A stretch of 47,387 bases of DNA from JAYZDP01 sp036337765 (GCA_036337765.1 JAYZDP010000068.1:1-47387), one strand, 5' to 3'. Numbered from the stretch's first letter, positions 1 to 9,045 are shown. Notes: generated by a model from the sequence alone, not told the origin. Translations and numbers: made by a program.

Positions 1-15
1 AGTCTGCCCGGCGCC

Positions 16-489
16 ATGGGTGCTGCGGATCTGCCTTCTTTTCCCGATTGTCGGGGGTTCGAGGATCTGGAGGTGGGCGAGAGGTTCTACATCCCGTCAC
101 GGACGATGACCGAGGCACTCTTTTCTGCTTTTCAGCTGGCGTCTGCCGACAACCATCCGATCCACTATGACCGCGAGTACGCCCGCGAGCGAGGGCATGC
201 CGACCTGTTGGCGCACGGCTTTCAGGTGCTGATCCAGACGGCCGCCGGGGCCGGGACCTTGGCGCACGTGATGGGCGATGCACTGATCGGCTTTCTCGAG
301 CAGTCGTCGCGCTTCGTCGGGCCGGTCTACGCGGGAGACACGCTGTATCCGGAGCTCGAGATCACGGCTCTCGAGCCGCAGCGCACGACCGGGGTGGTGA
401 CCGTCGCCTCCACGGTGCGCAACCAGCGCGGCGAGCTGTGTCTGGAGGGCGAGCAGCGTTACCTCCTTCGCCTAAGCGGCGATAGCTGA
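16..489 (+). CDS. MaoC-like (R)-specific enoyl-CoA hydratase
   Basis: Single-hotdog MaoC-family hydratase of about 157 residues, expected to add or remove water from an acyl-CoA thioester in the cytoplasm. The hydratase motif is visible as D45-N-H-P-I-H50, with the Asp and His at the spacing of PhaJ-type enzymes, and the rest reads as a normal single hotdog fold. The ATG at 16 places the family start FEDLEVGERF shortly after it, but the frame is open to the window edge, so a longer N-terminus cannot be excluded. The next gene, an acyl-CoA dehydrogenase, begins 28 bases later on the same strand, so the two probably form an operon for acyl-CoA oxidation. The substrate chain is unknown. Confidence 0.85.
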   Translation: MGAADLPSFPDCRGFEDLEVGERFYIPSRTMTEALFSAFQLASADNHPIHYDREYARERGHADLLAHGFQVLIQTAAGAGTLAHVMGDALIGFLEQSSRFVGPVYAGDTLYPELEITALEPQRTTGVVTVASTVRNQRGELCLEGEQRYLLRLSGDS

Positions 490-517
490 GGCGAAACCCC
501 GCCGAAGGAGCCGATCG

Positions 518-1666
518 ATGCCGGAGAGCCTACCCGCCGAGCTGGTCGAGCTGCGCGATCGCACGCAGGCCTTTCTCGACGACGAGTTGTGGCCGATGGA
601 GCACCCGCTCCACTTGGGTACCTACGACCCAGTGCCGCCTGAGGTGGTGGACTGGACCCGGCAACAGGCGCGCAAAGCGGGCCTCTTCGGTCTGACGCAG
701 CCGGAGGAACTCGGCGGCTCCGCGGGCAGTGCGCTGGCGCTGACCGTAGTGCGCGAGATGCTCGCGGCGTCGAATCTCCGCCTCTCGGCCTACGTTCTCG
801 GACCCTCTCCCGGCGTTTTGCGCGCGGCGCAGGGCGAGCTGCGGGCCGCCTACCTCGTGCCGGTCCTCGCCGGCACCAAGCGCGGCGCCTTCGCCTTCAC
901 CGAGCCGCAGGAAGCCCACCACCCGACCGCGGCTCTACGCGACGGCGAGGATCTCGTAGTTCACGGCTCGAAGGCCTACGTCACCGGCGGCGCCGACGCC
1001 GACTTCTACACGACCCTGGTACGCGTGCGCGAGGACGGCGACCGGCCTTCGGGCACGGCGATGCTCATCATCGACCGCGAAAGCCAGGGCGTGAACATCG
1101 AGGAGGCGTTCGAATCCCTCGACGGCAGCCACCACGTGTCTATCCACTTCCACGACACGCGTGTACCCGCGAGCCACGTCGTCGGCGAGATCGGCGAGGG
1201 CATGCCCCGCGCACTGAGAAACATCGGCGAGGTCCGCCTCGCCCTAGCGGCGCGTGCCACCGGCATCTGTATGTGGGCGCTAGACTTTCTCGCCAACCAC
1301 CTGCAGCAGCCGCACCGCAGCGGCAAGCCGCTCGGCGAGCGCGAGTCGATCCGGCTGCGCTACGCCGACCTGCGCATCGAGGCCATGGCCGCGCGCAGCC
1401 TGCTCTACCGCACCGCCCGCCTTGAGGACTCGAGCGAGAACTCGATCAACGAGGTGATCGCCACCAAGGTGTTCTGTACCGAGACAGTGGGCCGCGTGGT
1501 CGACGGCGCGATCCAGATGGTCGGTGGCCGCGGCCTGGTCGTGGGCCACCCGCTCGAGCGCCTCTACCGCCAGGTCCGGGCACTGCGCCTCACCGAGGGC
1601 GCCAGCGATCTGCTCCGCCTCAACCTTGCCAAAGGTCGACTGGAGCTCGGCAAGGGCAGGATCTAG
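518..1666 (+). CDS. Acyl-CoA dehydrogenase
   Basis: FAD-dependent acyl-CoA dehydrogenase of 382 residues, the usual length, catalysing alpha,beta-desaturation of an acyl-CoA. The middle domain shows the flavin-contact stretch AFTEPQEAHHPTAALRDG. The C-terminal domain ends with LTEGASDLLRLNLAK, where E360 is at the catalytic-base position of the MCAD/SCAD type. The C-terminal helical bundle carries the IQMVGGRGLV stretch typical of the family. It follows the MaoC gene closely and likely shares its transcript, giving the desaturation and hydration steps. The last gene before a convergent pair; only 25 bases separate it from the RidA-like gene on the other strand. Substrate specificity cannot be read from sequence. 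Confidence 0.9.
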   Translation: MPESLPAELVELRDRTQAFLDDELWPMEHPLHLGTYDPVPPEVVDWTRQQARKAGLFGLTQPEELGGSAGSALALTVVREMLAASNLRLSAYVLGPSPGVLRAAQGELRAAYLVPVLAGTKRGAFAFTEPQEAHHPTAALRDGEDLVVHGSKAYVTGGADADFYTTLVRVREDGDRPSGTAMLIIDRESQGVNIEEAFESLDGSHHVSIHFHDTRVPASHVVGEIGEGMPRALRNIGEVRLALAARATGICMWALDFLANHLQQPHRSGKPLGERESIRLRYADLRIEAMAARSLLYRTARLEDSSENSINEVIATKVFCTETVGRVVDGAIQMVGGRGLVVGHPLERLYRQVRALRLTEGASDLLRLNLAKGRLELGKGRI

Positions 1667-1691
1667 GCCGAACCCTCCGTCGCCCGCCTGG

Positions 1692-2135
1692 CTACGGCGC
1701 CGTCGCGATGCACTCGATTTCGACCCGGGCTCCAAGCACGAGATCCGCGACCCCGACCGCCGCACGTGCTGGCGGATGGTCGCCGAAAAACGGCATCCAG
1801 GCCTCGTTGACGGCAGGAAAGTCGTCGAGATCGACGAGGTAGACGGTGCACTTGGCGACGTCGCGCAGCGAGGCACCCGCCTGGCCGAGAATCTTCTCGA
1901 TGTTGCGGATGATCCGGGTGGTCTCGGCGCCGGCCCCACCCGACACCAGCTCAGTCGACCCGGCCTGAGTGCCAAGAGTGCCAGAAACGAAGATCAGTCC
2001 ACCGGAACTCACCGTGGCGTGCGAGAAGGCCGGCAACCGGCCCAGGTCGGGAACGACGACACGCTCGGGCTCTGCGGCTACCAGCCCGGCGGTGACGATG
2101 GCAAGAACGAACAGGGCGGCGAAAGCTCGGCTCAT
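1692..2135 (-). CDS. Exported RidA/YjgF-family protein
   Basis: RidA (YjgF/UK114) family protein of 147 residues. RidA enzymes deaminate reactive enamine/imine intermediates; many paralogues have unknown roles. The core has the family pattern VSSGGLIFVSGTLG, then IIRNIEKILGQAGASL, then PARAAVGVADL, including the Arg that binds the substrate carboxylate, and EIECIA at the end. The ATG at 2135 was chosen because an AGGAGG box lies 5 bases upstream (2141-2146) and a longer start would run into the VWFA gene. With this start the first 22 or so residues form a signal peptide ending VAA, so the protein is probably periplasmic, unlike canonical cytoplasmic RidA. It lies 46 bases after the VWFA gene on the same strand. 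Confidence 0.85.
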   Translation of the reverse strand: MSRAFAALFVLAIVTAGLVAAEPERVVVPDLGRLPAFSHATVSSGGLIFVSGTLGTQAGSTELVSGGAGAETTRIIRNIEKILGQAGASLRDVAKCTVYLVDLDDFPAVNEAWMPFFGDHPPARAAVGVADLVLGARVEIECIATAP

Positions 2136-2181
2136 GGGATCCTCCTCGGTTACGACGCCGAGCATGGTAGCCGACGTCCCA

Positions 2182-3084
2182 CTAGGGGTAGTAACCGGCC
2201 ATGGTCCGCGCCTGCGCACCTGGCACCTCCACGCGCACTTCAATCCGGCGAAACGACCCCTGTCCTTCCGCCGACGACTGGTACGCGAGCAGATACTGCA
2301 TCTCGAGCTCCCGCCTGACAGTTCCCAGGATCGCCGAGAGCCCGCCCGCGTCTCCGACCAGGAAAGACCGACCCCCGGTCTCGGCCGCGATCCGGCTTAG
2401 CCGCTGCGGTGCTCCAGGCGGATCCCCGCGCTGGACCAGACCGACGGTGAAGATGGGCACCCGGTTCTCCCGCACTCGCTCGACGGCACTATCGAAATCC
2501 AGCTTACTGCCCTCGTCGCGTCCGTCCGAGAACACGAACAGCGCTCGGCGCCCAGAGATGCCGTTAAAGAGGGTCAGCGACGCATCCACCGCATCGTAGA
2601 GAGCGGTGGCACCCTTCGTCTCCAACCCCTTCATACCGCGCTCGATGCGATCGAAGTCCGACGTCCATGGCACCTGCAAGCGCGCACTACCGCGAAAAGT
2701 GACGATCGCCGCGCGGTCCTCCAGCCGCAGGTTACGGCGCAGGAAGCGCAAGACGCTCGAGCACACGTCACCCAAAAGGTCCTCCATAGACTCGGAAACG
2801 TCGATGAGGATCAGCAGGTGCTGGGGTTTGTGCGAAGGCGGCTCGAAGCGCAGGATGTCCTGTTCCACACCGTCTTCGAAGACCCGAAACGCTTCGACCC
2901 CGAGACCGCTCAGCGGACGTTCACCCTTGGTGACGGAGGTGTACGCCTCGACGTAGTTGACGTCGATCTCCGCCCGCAGCCCGGGCCGCAACGGAACGAG
3001 CACCTGGTCGGACTGAGCGGCGACCGCGGCCGCCAGACACAGGCGCGCCGCACCGGCAATCAGGAATCGCGCATAGTCACTCAT
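2182..3084 (-). CDS. Exported VWFA-related domain protein
   Basis: Secreted protein of 300 residues with a signal peptide (about residues 1-23, ending AAVAAQ) and a von Willebrand A domain. The MIDAS metal site is complete: D95-V-S97-E-S99, a Thr in KGATALYDA, and SDGRD. The arrangement, with an N-terminal FEDGVEQDILRF strand before the VWA fold and a C-terminal MQYLLAYQ segment, matches the VWFA-related domain (TIGR03436-like) found in many copies in Acidobacteria. A role in surface or periplasmic protein binding is inferred; no partner is known. It precedes the exported RidA-like gene on the same strand and may be co-transcribed with it. Confidence 0.85.
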   Translation of the reverse strand: MSDYARFLIAGAARLCLAAAVAAQSDQVLVPLRPGLRAEIDVNYVEAYTSVTKGERPLSGLGVEAFRVFEDGVEQDILRFEPPSHKPQHLLILIDVSESMEDLLGDVCSSVLRFLRRNLRLEDRAAIVTFRGSARLQVPWTSDFDRIERGMKGLETKGATALYDAVDASLTLFNGISGRRALFVFSDGRDEGSKLDFDSAVERVRENRVPIFTVGLVQRGDPPGAPQRLSRIAAETGGRSFLVGDAGGLSAILGTVRRELEMQYLLAYQSSAEGQGSFRRIEVRVEVPGAQARTMAGYYP

Positions 3085-3116
3085 ACGATCTCGATCAACG
3101 ACGTCTCCTCCCCTCC

Positions 3117-3740
3117 ATGGTACGTTGCCGGCCCGCCGTGGCCGACCCCGTCTGCATCCCGGTCTACTTCGACTTCGCCTCGACCGTCTGTTTCTTCACG
3201 GACCGGGTGTTGGCCCGACTCCAACCCCAGCTCGCCGACGCCGACATTCAACTGCTGTGGTCGCCGATCGATCTCACAGTCCTCACCGGCTGGCTGCGCG
3301 GCAAGACCTTCGACGACCCGCGGCGCACCCACATCCGCCGCCTCTCCGACGAGCTCGCCATCCCGGTCGAAGCACCGACCTGCTGGATGGACTCACGTCC
3401 CGCACTCGCGACCGCCGTAACCCTCGTCGGTACCGACGAGGTGCGCTGGCGAACCGCAGTGTGGCAGCGTGTCTATCAAGAGGGCCACTCGCTCGACGAG
3501 CCCAATTTTCTCGAGGAGGCGGCCGAAGCTGCGGGGCTCGTGGTCCCGCCCCCAGGGTCAGCGGCCTTCACGGATGTCGAGCGCCGCTCGGTCGAGGCCG
3601 ACGAGCTCGGAGTGCTCGGCGTGCCAACCTTTCTGCTCGACGCCTACCCTCTCGGATTCGGCATTCAAGATGAAGCCACGATGCTCGCCCTACTGGTGCG
3701 CTTCGCCGAGAAAAAGCGCGGTGCGACACCAGTCCATTAA
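3117..3740 (+). CDS. DsbA-like / HCCA isomerase family protein
   Basis: Thioredoxin-fold protein of about 207 residues in the DsbA / 2-hydroxychromene-2-carboxylate isomerase / GST-kappa group. The N-terminal strand YFDFASTVCFF is the FD-x-x-S signature of the isomerase branch, and the cis-Pro loop is visible as LGVLGVPTFLLD. No CxxC active site follows the first strand, so a thiol-disulfide oxidase role is unlikely; a glutathione- or thiol-dependent isomerase or transferase is more plausible. No strong ribosome-binding site is seen, and a GTG seven codons further in would also serve as a start. Divergent from the VWFA gene with about 30 bases between them. It is followed by hslO after 35 bases, on the same strand. 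Confidence 0.75.
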   Translation: MVRCRPAVADPVCIPVYFDFASTVCFFTDRVLARLQPQLADADIQLLWSPIDLTVLTGWLRGKTFDDPRRTHIRRLSDELAIPVEAPTCWMDSRPALATAVTLVGTDEVRWRTAVWQRVYQEGHSLDEPNFLEEAAEAAGLVVPPPGSAAFTDVERRSVEADELGVLGVPTFLLDAYPLGFGIQDEATMLALLVRFAEKKRGATPVH

Positions 3741-3775
3741 CTTTACGCAAAGCCCCCGTGGGGTAGGCTTCTGCG

Positions 3776-4642
3776 GTGGAGATGCCCTTCGAAAAGACCG
3801 GTTCCATGCACCTGGGCACCGCCGGCGACGGAGGCCTACGCTGGGCGGTAGCTAACATGGCTCCGGTCGTCGAACAGGCGCGACTCCAGCGCGACCTGTC
3901 GCCCGCGGCGGCCATCGGCCTCGGCCAGATGCTGACCGCCGCGGCCCTACTGAGCCGCTTCATCTCCAAGCAGCCATTGCGCATCGTCCTCGACGCACGC
4001 GGCGACGGCCCACTGGGGCGGATTCGGGCCGAGGCGGATTCGCTCGGCCGCGTGCGAGGACTCGTCGAGCATCGGCGGGCGACCGCACCCGGTCAAGAGG
4101 GCCAAGGCAGCCCTGACCTCGGCACCGGAACGCTGCGCGTGATGCGCCAGCTCCACCACAAGAACTACGACAGCCGCGTCGCTCTGGTCGGCGGCGGCGT
4201 GGCGCGCAACATCGCCCACTTTCTAGATCAGAGCGAGCAGATCCGCTCGGCGGTCGTGCTCGGCGTTCTCGCGAAGCCCGACGGGGTCGCTGCAGGCGGG
4301 GGACTGATCGTGGAAGCCCTGCCGGGTGCCGACGGCACCCTGATCCGCAAGCTCGAGGGCCGCTTCGCCGAGTTTCCCTCCGTCAGTCGAGTGCTGGAGG
4401 GAGAGGGCCCCTGGGGTCTGCTCGCGCGTGCCCTCGGCGACGTCGAGCGCCAGCAGCTCGAGGAGCGCCATCTGCTCCTGGCCTGCGACTGCGACCGCGA
4501 CCGTTTTCAACAGCACCTGCGCACATTGATACTGCACGAGCACGACCTCCTCGAAGAAGGGGAGGACTCGCTGAGCGTGCAGTGCTCGTTCTGTGGCGAG
4601 GACTACGTCTTCGGCGCCGACGAACTGCTGACGCTGATGTAG
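3776..4642 (+). CDS. hslO: Hsp33 redox-regulated chaperonin
   Basis: Cytoplasmic holdase chaperone Hsp33, activated by oxidation. The length of 288 residues fits. The C-terminal zinc redox switch is intact as C237-D-C239 and C270-S-F-C273. The N-terminal chaperone domain shows the usual GLGQMLTAAALLS helix and the GGGLIVEALPGA segment. The start is given as GTG at 3776; an ATG two codons downstream is an equal candidate. It may be co-transcribed with the DsbA-like gene upstream. A hairpin at 4647-4675 lies between its stop and the convergent amidase gene. Confidence 0.93.
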   Translation: MEMPFEKTGSMHLGTAGDGGLRWAVANMAPVVEQARLQRDLSPAAAIGLGQMLTAAALLSRFISKQPLRIVLDARGDGPLGRIRAEADSLGRVRGLVEHRRATAPGQEGQGSPDLGTGTLRVMRQLHHKNYDSRVALVGGGVARNIAHFLDQSEQIRSAVVLGVLAKPDGVAAGGGLIVEALPGADGTLIRKLEGRFAEFPSVSRVLEGEGPWGLLARALGDVERQQLEERHLLLACDCDRDRFQQHLRTLILHEHDLLEEGEDSLSVQCSFCGEDYVFGADELLTLM

Positions 4643-4646
4643 GCGG

Positions 4647-4675
4647 CCTGACTGGCCCGGCGGCGTCCGGTCAGG
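4647..4675. terminator. Hairpin between convergent hslO and amidase
   Basis: CCTGACTGG at 4647-4655 pairs with CCGGTCAGG at 4667-4675, giving a 9-bp stem with one G-U pair and an 11-base loop. It sits right after the hslO stop and overlaps the amidase stop on the other strand. There is no T-tract, so a bidirectional terminator or transcript-end stabiliser is inferred only from position and pairing. Confidence 0.4.
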
Positions 4676-6338
4676 AAGGTATCGACGCCAGGAAACGCGG
4701 CGCGCGGCGATGCTGAGTCGCCTGCTCGTAGGCGTACGCGATCGAGATCAGCTTGCCCTCGCTCCACGCTCGCCCGAAGAATGAGATGCCGACCGGCAGC
4801 TCGTGCAGCTGACCCGCAGGCACGGTGATGTGCGGGTACCCTGCGACCGCCGCCATCGTCGAGCTGCCACCACTGAAGTGATCCCCATTGACCAGGTCGA
4901 TGGTCCACGCCGGCCCACCCGTAGGCGACACGATCGCGTCGAGGCGGTGCTCGTCCATCAGTCGGTCGATGCCTTCGGCCCCGGCGAGCCGGCGCGAGGT
5001 CTCCAGTGCCTCCACGTACGCCGGATCTTCGAGTGTCCCCTTCTCCTGAGCAGCATGAAAAGTCTCCTGCCCGAAGAACGGCATCTCTCGATCGCCGTGG
5101 CGGTGGTTGAAGGCGATCAGATCGGCAAGCGACCGGACGGGTGCGTCCGGCCCGAGCGCCGAGAAATATTCCCGCAAGCCCGTCTTGAACTCGTAGAGCA
5201 ACACCTCATACTCGGAGTCGCGGAGCTCCTTGGGGGTATCGAGCTCGAGGTCGTCGACGATCTCCGCCCCCGACGATCGCAACGCCTCGATTGCTGTCTC
5301 CATCAAGGCGTCGACCTTGGAATGGAAACCGAAGCGCTTGCGGTTGATGCCGAGCCGCGCCCGGCGCAGGGCGCCACGATCGAGAAACGCCAGATAGTCG
5401 TCGGGCAGTCCGCTCGGACGGCCGACAGTGGCGGGATCGCGTGGGTCGGCCGTCGTGATCGCACCGAGCACCGCAGCCACATCACCGACCGTTCGTGCCA
5501 TCGGCCCCGCCGTGTCCTGGCTCCGCGAGATCGGTACGATGCCGGCCCGACTGACCAGACCGACCGTCGGCTTGATGCCGACCAGACCGTTGACAGTCGA
5601 AGGGCACACGATCGAGCCGTCGGTCTCGGTGCCGATCGCGGCGCCGCAGAAGCTCGCCGCCGCGGCGACCCCGGACCCCGAGCTCGACCCCCAGGGGCTG
5701 CGCGACAGGACATAGGGGTTGCGGCACTGACCGCCGCGCCCGCTCCAACCGCTCGACGAGCGATTCGAGCGGAAGTTCGCCCACTCACTCAGGTTCGCCT
5801 TGCCCAAGATCACAGCTCCCGCGGCGCGTAAGCCGGCCGCCACGGTCGAGTCCCGAAGCGGCTTCGACCCCTCTAACGCCAGCGAGCCGGCAGTGGTTGT
5901 CATAGCGTCATGAGTGTCGATGTTGTCCTTGATCACGATCGGTACACCGTGCAACGGTCCGCGCGCGGCGCCAGATCGGCGCTCCCGGTCGAGCGCGTCG
6001 GCGATCTCGAGGGCATCGGGGTTGGTCTCGAGCATGCTGCGGACACGCCCGTCGAGGGCCTCGATCCGCCCCAGATAGAGCTCCGTCGCGCGGCGCGAGC
6101 TCAGCTCCCCCGATGCCATGCGCCGGCCCAGCTCCGCCAACGTCATCTCGCCGAGCTCGAAGCTGAGAACGTCGTCTTGCTGCATCGCCGATGTGACTCC
6201 TCCGCCCCATGGCACCGCGGCCCCTGCGCCGCTCAGAGCCCCCACCTTCAGGACGGTCCTGCGACTCGGTCCCTCTCCACGCGTGTTCCTAGCCTTCCTG
6301 TTGGTCACGATCGCCGGCAACGATACACCGTCACCCAC
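4671..6338 (-). CDS. Tat-exported amidase-signature hydrolase
   Basis: Amidase-signature family hydrolase of about 555 residues. The Ser-cisSer-Lys triad is readable: K137 in VIKDN, the Ser pair in WGSSSGSG near residues 218-220, and S242 in GTETDGSI. A twin-arginine signal, SRRTVLKVGALSG, lies near residues 25-37, so export by Tat is inferred. This agrees with it being distinct from GatA, which is cytoplasmic. The start is given as GTG at 6338; a GTG ten codons downstream (6306-6308) would still keep the Tat signal. The substrate (an amide or N-acyl compound) is unknown. The mini-TonB gene lies just upstream on the same strand. Confidence 0.88.
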   Translation of the reverse strand: MGDGVSLPAIVTNRKARNTRGEGPSRRTVLKVGALSGAGAAVPWGGGVTSAMQQDDVLSFELGEMTLAELGRRMASGELSSRRATELYLGRIEALDGRVRSMLETNPDALEIADALDRERRSGAARGPLHGVPIVIKDNIDTHDAMTTTAGSLALEGSKPLRDSTVAAGLRAAGAVILGKANLSEWANFRSNRSSSGWSGRGGQCRNPYVLSRSPWGSSSGSGVAAAASFCGAAIGTETDGSIVCPSTVNGLVGIKPTVGLVSRAGIVPISRSQDTAGPMARTVGDVAAVLGAITTADPRDPATVGRPSGLPDDYLAFLDRGALRRARLGINRKRFGFHSKVDALMETAIEALRSSGAEIVDDLELDTPKELRDSEYEVLLYEFKTGLREYFSALGPDAPVRSLADLIAFNHRHGDREMPFFGQETFHAAQEKGTLEDPAYVEALETSRRLAGAEGIDRLMDEHRLDAIVSPTGGPAWTIDLVNGDHFSGGSSTMAAVAGYPHITVPAGQLHELPVGISFFGRAWSEGKLISIAYAYEQATQHRRAPRFLASIPS

Positions 6339-6372
6339 TGGCGCCAGCGAGCTCCTCGGCGGCCTCCGTCCA

Positions 6373-6780
6373 TCACCCCAGCAAGTGGAAATTGACGGTC
6401 AGATTGAAGTAGACCGCCACCGGCTTGCCGTTCAACGTCACGGGTCGATACTTCCACTGCGTCACCGCACCCACCGCCGCCTCGGTCAGACCCAACGGCA
6501 GCCCCTTGAGCACCCTGACGTCGTCGACATCGCCATTGTTGTCGATCACAGTCTGCAGCACGACGTAGCCTTGGATCTGCCCCTTGCGGGCGATCTCGGT
6601 ATAGGCGGGCATCACCGCCTCGATGCGCACCGGCTCGCGCGCAGCGCACGGAAAGTGGACGAAGAAGAACACGGCATGAACAGCGGCGGCGAATCCCAGG
6701 CTCCAGCGCAGGACGCGCTTCCCTCCCTGATCCTCCTGCGGGCCCATCCAGCTCGGGTCTATCGCGGTCGGTGACGACAC
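6373..6780 (-). CDS. Short TonB C-terminal domain protein
   Basis: Inner-membrane anchored TonB-family protein of only 135 residues. A membrane segment (about residues 25-44, LRWSLGFAAAVHAVFFFVHF) is followed almost at once by a complete TonB C-terminal domain. That domain has IQGYVVLQTVIDNNGDVDD, the AVTQWKYRP motif and a final VYFNLTVNF strand. Canonical TonB has a proline-rich linker of roughly 100 residues that spans the periplasm; here it is missing, so reaching outer-membrane receptors seems impossible without a partner. Such short forms are common in Acidobacteria-type genomes. It is followed by the Tat amidase on the same strand after 34 bases. Confidence 0.85.
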   Translation of the reverse strand: MSSPTAIDPSWMGPQEDQGGKRVLRWSLGFAAAVHAVFFFVHFPCAAREPVRIEAVMPAYTEIARKGQIQGYVVLQTVIDNNGDVDDVRVLKGLPLGLTEAAVGAVTQWKYRPVTLNGKPVAVYFNLTVNFHLLG

Positions 6781-6831
6781 AGCTCTCCCTTCTCCGCTCG
6801 CAACGGTGGGAGACGGGATCTGCGCGGCGCC

Positions 6832-7920
6832 TTATGCAGCGTCGAAAAGAATCACTTGCCGCGCCACTTCTCCGGTCTTGAGGTTCTGCAGCGCCTCATT
6901 GACGTCACCCAGGCGGACGTGGGCGGAGAGCAGATCGTCGAGGTGCAGCTTGCCCGCCAGATAGAAGTCGACGAAGCGCGGCATGTCGATGCGAAAGCGG
7001 TTGGAGCCCATGGTCGAGCCCTGGATCCGGCGCTCGCTGAGAAACTGATGCCCTGGGATCTCGATCTTCTGGCCGAAGGGAATCATGCCGATGATCGTCG
7101 CGGTGCCGCCGGTGCGCAACATGCCCCAGGATTGCTCGGCGGTCAGCTTGAGCCCGATCGCCTCGAACGAGTAGTGCACGCCGCCGTTGGTGAGCGATCG
7201 GACGGCCTTGACCGGTTCGTCGTTCGCCCCGTTGACGACGTCGGTGGCACCGAAGGTCTTGGCCAGCTCGAGCTTCGAATCGACCACGTCAACCGCAATC
7301 ACCCGGCTCGCGCCTGCCATGGCGGCACCGTTGATCGCCGACAGACCGACTCCACCGCAGCCGATGACCGCCACCGTAGAGCCGGGCTCGACCTTCGCGG
7401 TGCGAAACACCGCTCCGACGCCGGTCATGACGCCGCAGCCGATCAGCGCCGCCTTGTCCATCGGCATGTCTTCGCGGATCTTCACCACCGCATTCTCGTG
7501 CACCAGTAGCTGCTCGGCGAACGAGGCCAGGTGCGCGAACTGCCCTAGCGGCTGAGTGGCGTCCGACAGGCGCGGCTCGTCGTCCTTGGCCCGATCGGTC
7601 GACTGGCCGCCACACCGTGCCGGGTGACCGCTGATGCAGTGCTCGCAGTAGCCGCAGAAGACCGACAGGCAGGTGATGACGTGATCGCCCACGGACACGT
7701 GGCGCACCAGCTCCCCTACCTGCTCGACGATGCCGGCCGACTCGTGGCCGAGGATCACCGGCATCTCGATCGGCCACAGGCCATCGACGAAATGCAGATC
7801 ACTGTGACAGACCCCGGTCGCGGAGGTGCGGATCAGCACCTCTTGCGGTCCCGGTTTGGAGATCGTCACATCCTCGATCTCCATCGGCTTCCCGACCTCA
7901 CGCAGAACGGCGGCTTTCAT
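6832..7920 (-). CDS. Zinc-dependent alcohol dehydrogenase (MDR family)
   Basis: Medium-chain NAD(P)-dependent alcohol dehydrogenase of 362 residues. The catalytic zinc ligands are C38 in GVCHSD and H59-E60 in GHES. The structural zinc loop has C89, C92, C95 and C103. The dinucleotide-binding motif is VAVIGCGGVGLSA. The layout resembles class III-like enzymes, but no glutathione or mycothiol preference can be read. ATG at 7920 is preferred over the in-frame GTG just before it, because an AGGAG box sits about 6 bases upstream. It is transcribed away from the dead permease that begins at about 8012. Confidence 0.9.
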   Translation of the reverse strand: MKAAVLREVGKPMEIEDVTISKPGPQEVLIRTSATGVCHSDLHFVDGLWPIEMPVILGHESAGIVEQVGELVRHVSVGDHVITCLSVFCGYCEHCISGHPARCGGQSTDRAKDDEPRLSDATQPLGQFAHLASFAEQLLVHENAVVKIREDMPMDKAALIGCGVMTGVGAVFRTAKVEPGSTVAVIGCGGVGLSAINGAAMAGASRVIAVDVVDSKLELAKTFGATDVVNGANDEPVKAVRSLTNGGVHYSFEAIGLKLTAEQSWGMLRTGGTATIIGMIPFGQKIEIPGHQFLSERRIQGSTMGSNRFRIDMPRFVDFYLAGKLHLDDLLSAHVRLGDVNEALQNLKTGEVARQVILFDAA

Positions 7921-8011
7921 CACTAGTCTCCTTTTGCGACAGGCCCGGGATTGTACGACGAAGCATTCGAGCTCCCCCGGAACTTTTCTTCAAGTACGAC
8001 CGTAGTAGTAG

Positions 8012-9045
8012 ACGACCGCGACCTCCCTCCTGCGCGATCTGTGGTTCGGCCTTCGGGCTGTGGCCAAGAGCCCGGGCTTCGTAGCCGTCCTCACGCTCAC
8101 CCTGGCCCTCGGAATCGCCACCAACGTGTCGATCTTCGCCGTCACCAAGAGCATGATCCTCGACGCCCCTCCCCTACGAGGAGGCCGATCGGCTCACCTA
8201 TGTCTGGGAGTCGCGCCCTGCCCGCGGCTGGACCGACGTCAGCCTCTCGGCGGCAAACTACGCCGACTGGACCGAGCGCCAGCCCTCGTTCGAGTCGATG
8301 GCGCTCTACGACTTCGTCGGCTTCAACATGTCGACCGAGGGCGACGCCGAGCGTTCCGACGGCGTACGAACGACCGTCAACCTGTTCGACGTCACGGGCC
8401 GCTCCCCGCTTCTCGGTTGCAGCTTCACCACCGAGAACGTCGAGAGCGATGAGCCCGTAGTCATCCTGAGCCACGCGCTGTGGAACGAGAGCTTCGGCCT
8501 CGACCCCGCGATCCTCGGCACCAAGGTCCTCCTCGACGGCAATCCTCACACCGTCATCGGTGTGTTGCCTGCCGAGGCCGCGTTTCCACCGAGCGCGCGG
8601 CTGCGGGTCCCTTCGGACTTTGCCGAAGAACGTGAGTCGCGAGGCAATCGAAGCTACCCAGCGCCCGGGCGCTTCGCAGAGGGCATGACTGCGGAGGCGA
8701 CTCATACCGATATGGAGTGCGTGGCCGCCGAGCTCGAAGCCGAGTTTCCCGACGAGAACGCCGGCTGAAGCGTCAGCCTGCAGCCGATCCTCGACGAGCT
8801 TCTGGGCGAGGAGATCTACGCCGTCTTCACGATCCTTGGGATCGCGGTCGGCTTCGTGGCCTTGATCGCCTGCGCCAACATCGCCAACCTTCTGCTGGCT
8901 CGCGGTGTCAGCCGCGAGAAGGAGATGTCTCTCCGAGTCACTCTGGGGGCGGAACGCGGACGTCTGCTGCGCCAGCTCCTGGGCGAGAACTTGCTGCTCG
9001 CCGCCACGAGCGGTGCCGTCGGGCTGGGGTCACCCTTCTCCTCGC
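8012..9045 (+). pseudogene. Decayed, truncated ADOP-type MacB/FtsX permease
   Basis: Remnant of an ADOP-family ABC-transporter permease (MacB-PCD plus FtsX domain). Recognisable stretches are FVAVLTLTLALGIATNVSIF, then LPYEEADRLTYVWE, then the FtsX piece LIACANIANLLLARGVSREK. Damage read directly: the codon at the expected start is TAG (8009-8011); one base is missing near 8168; TGA at 8766-8768 stands where the family has Trp (NAGW); and another base seems lost in the G-run at 9026-9029. The family is about 800 residues, but only about 340 codons remain, ending where the SMP-30 gene's 3' end begins. This is a dead gene. The fold and motifs are clear, but the transported substrate is unknown. 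Confidence 0.88.

Noticed and set aside
4671..6338. Amidase as GatA of the GatCAB amidotransferase
   Set aside because: The Tat signal, lack of GatB/GatC neighbours and presence of glnS argue for a different amidase; the same neighbourhood argument applies to the one at 41.5-42.9 kb.
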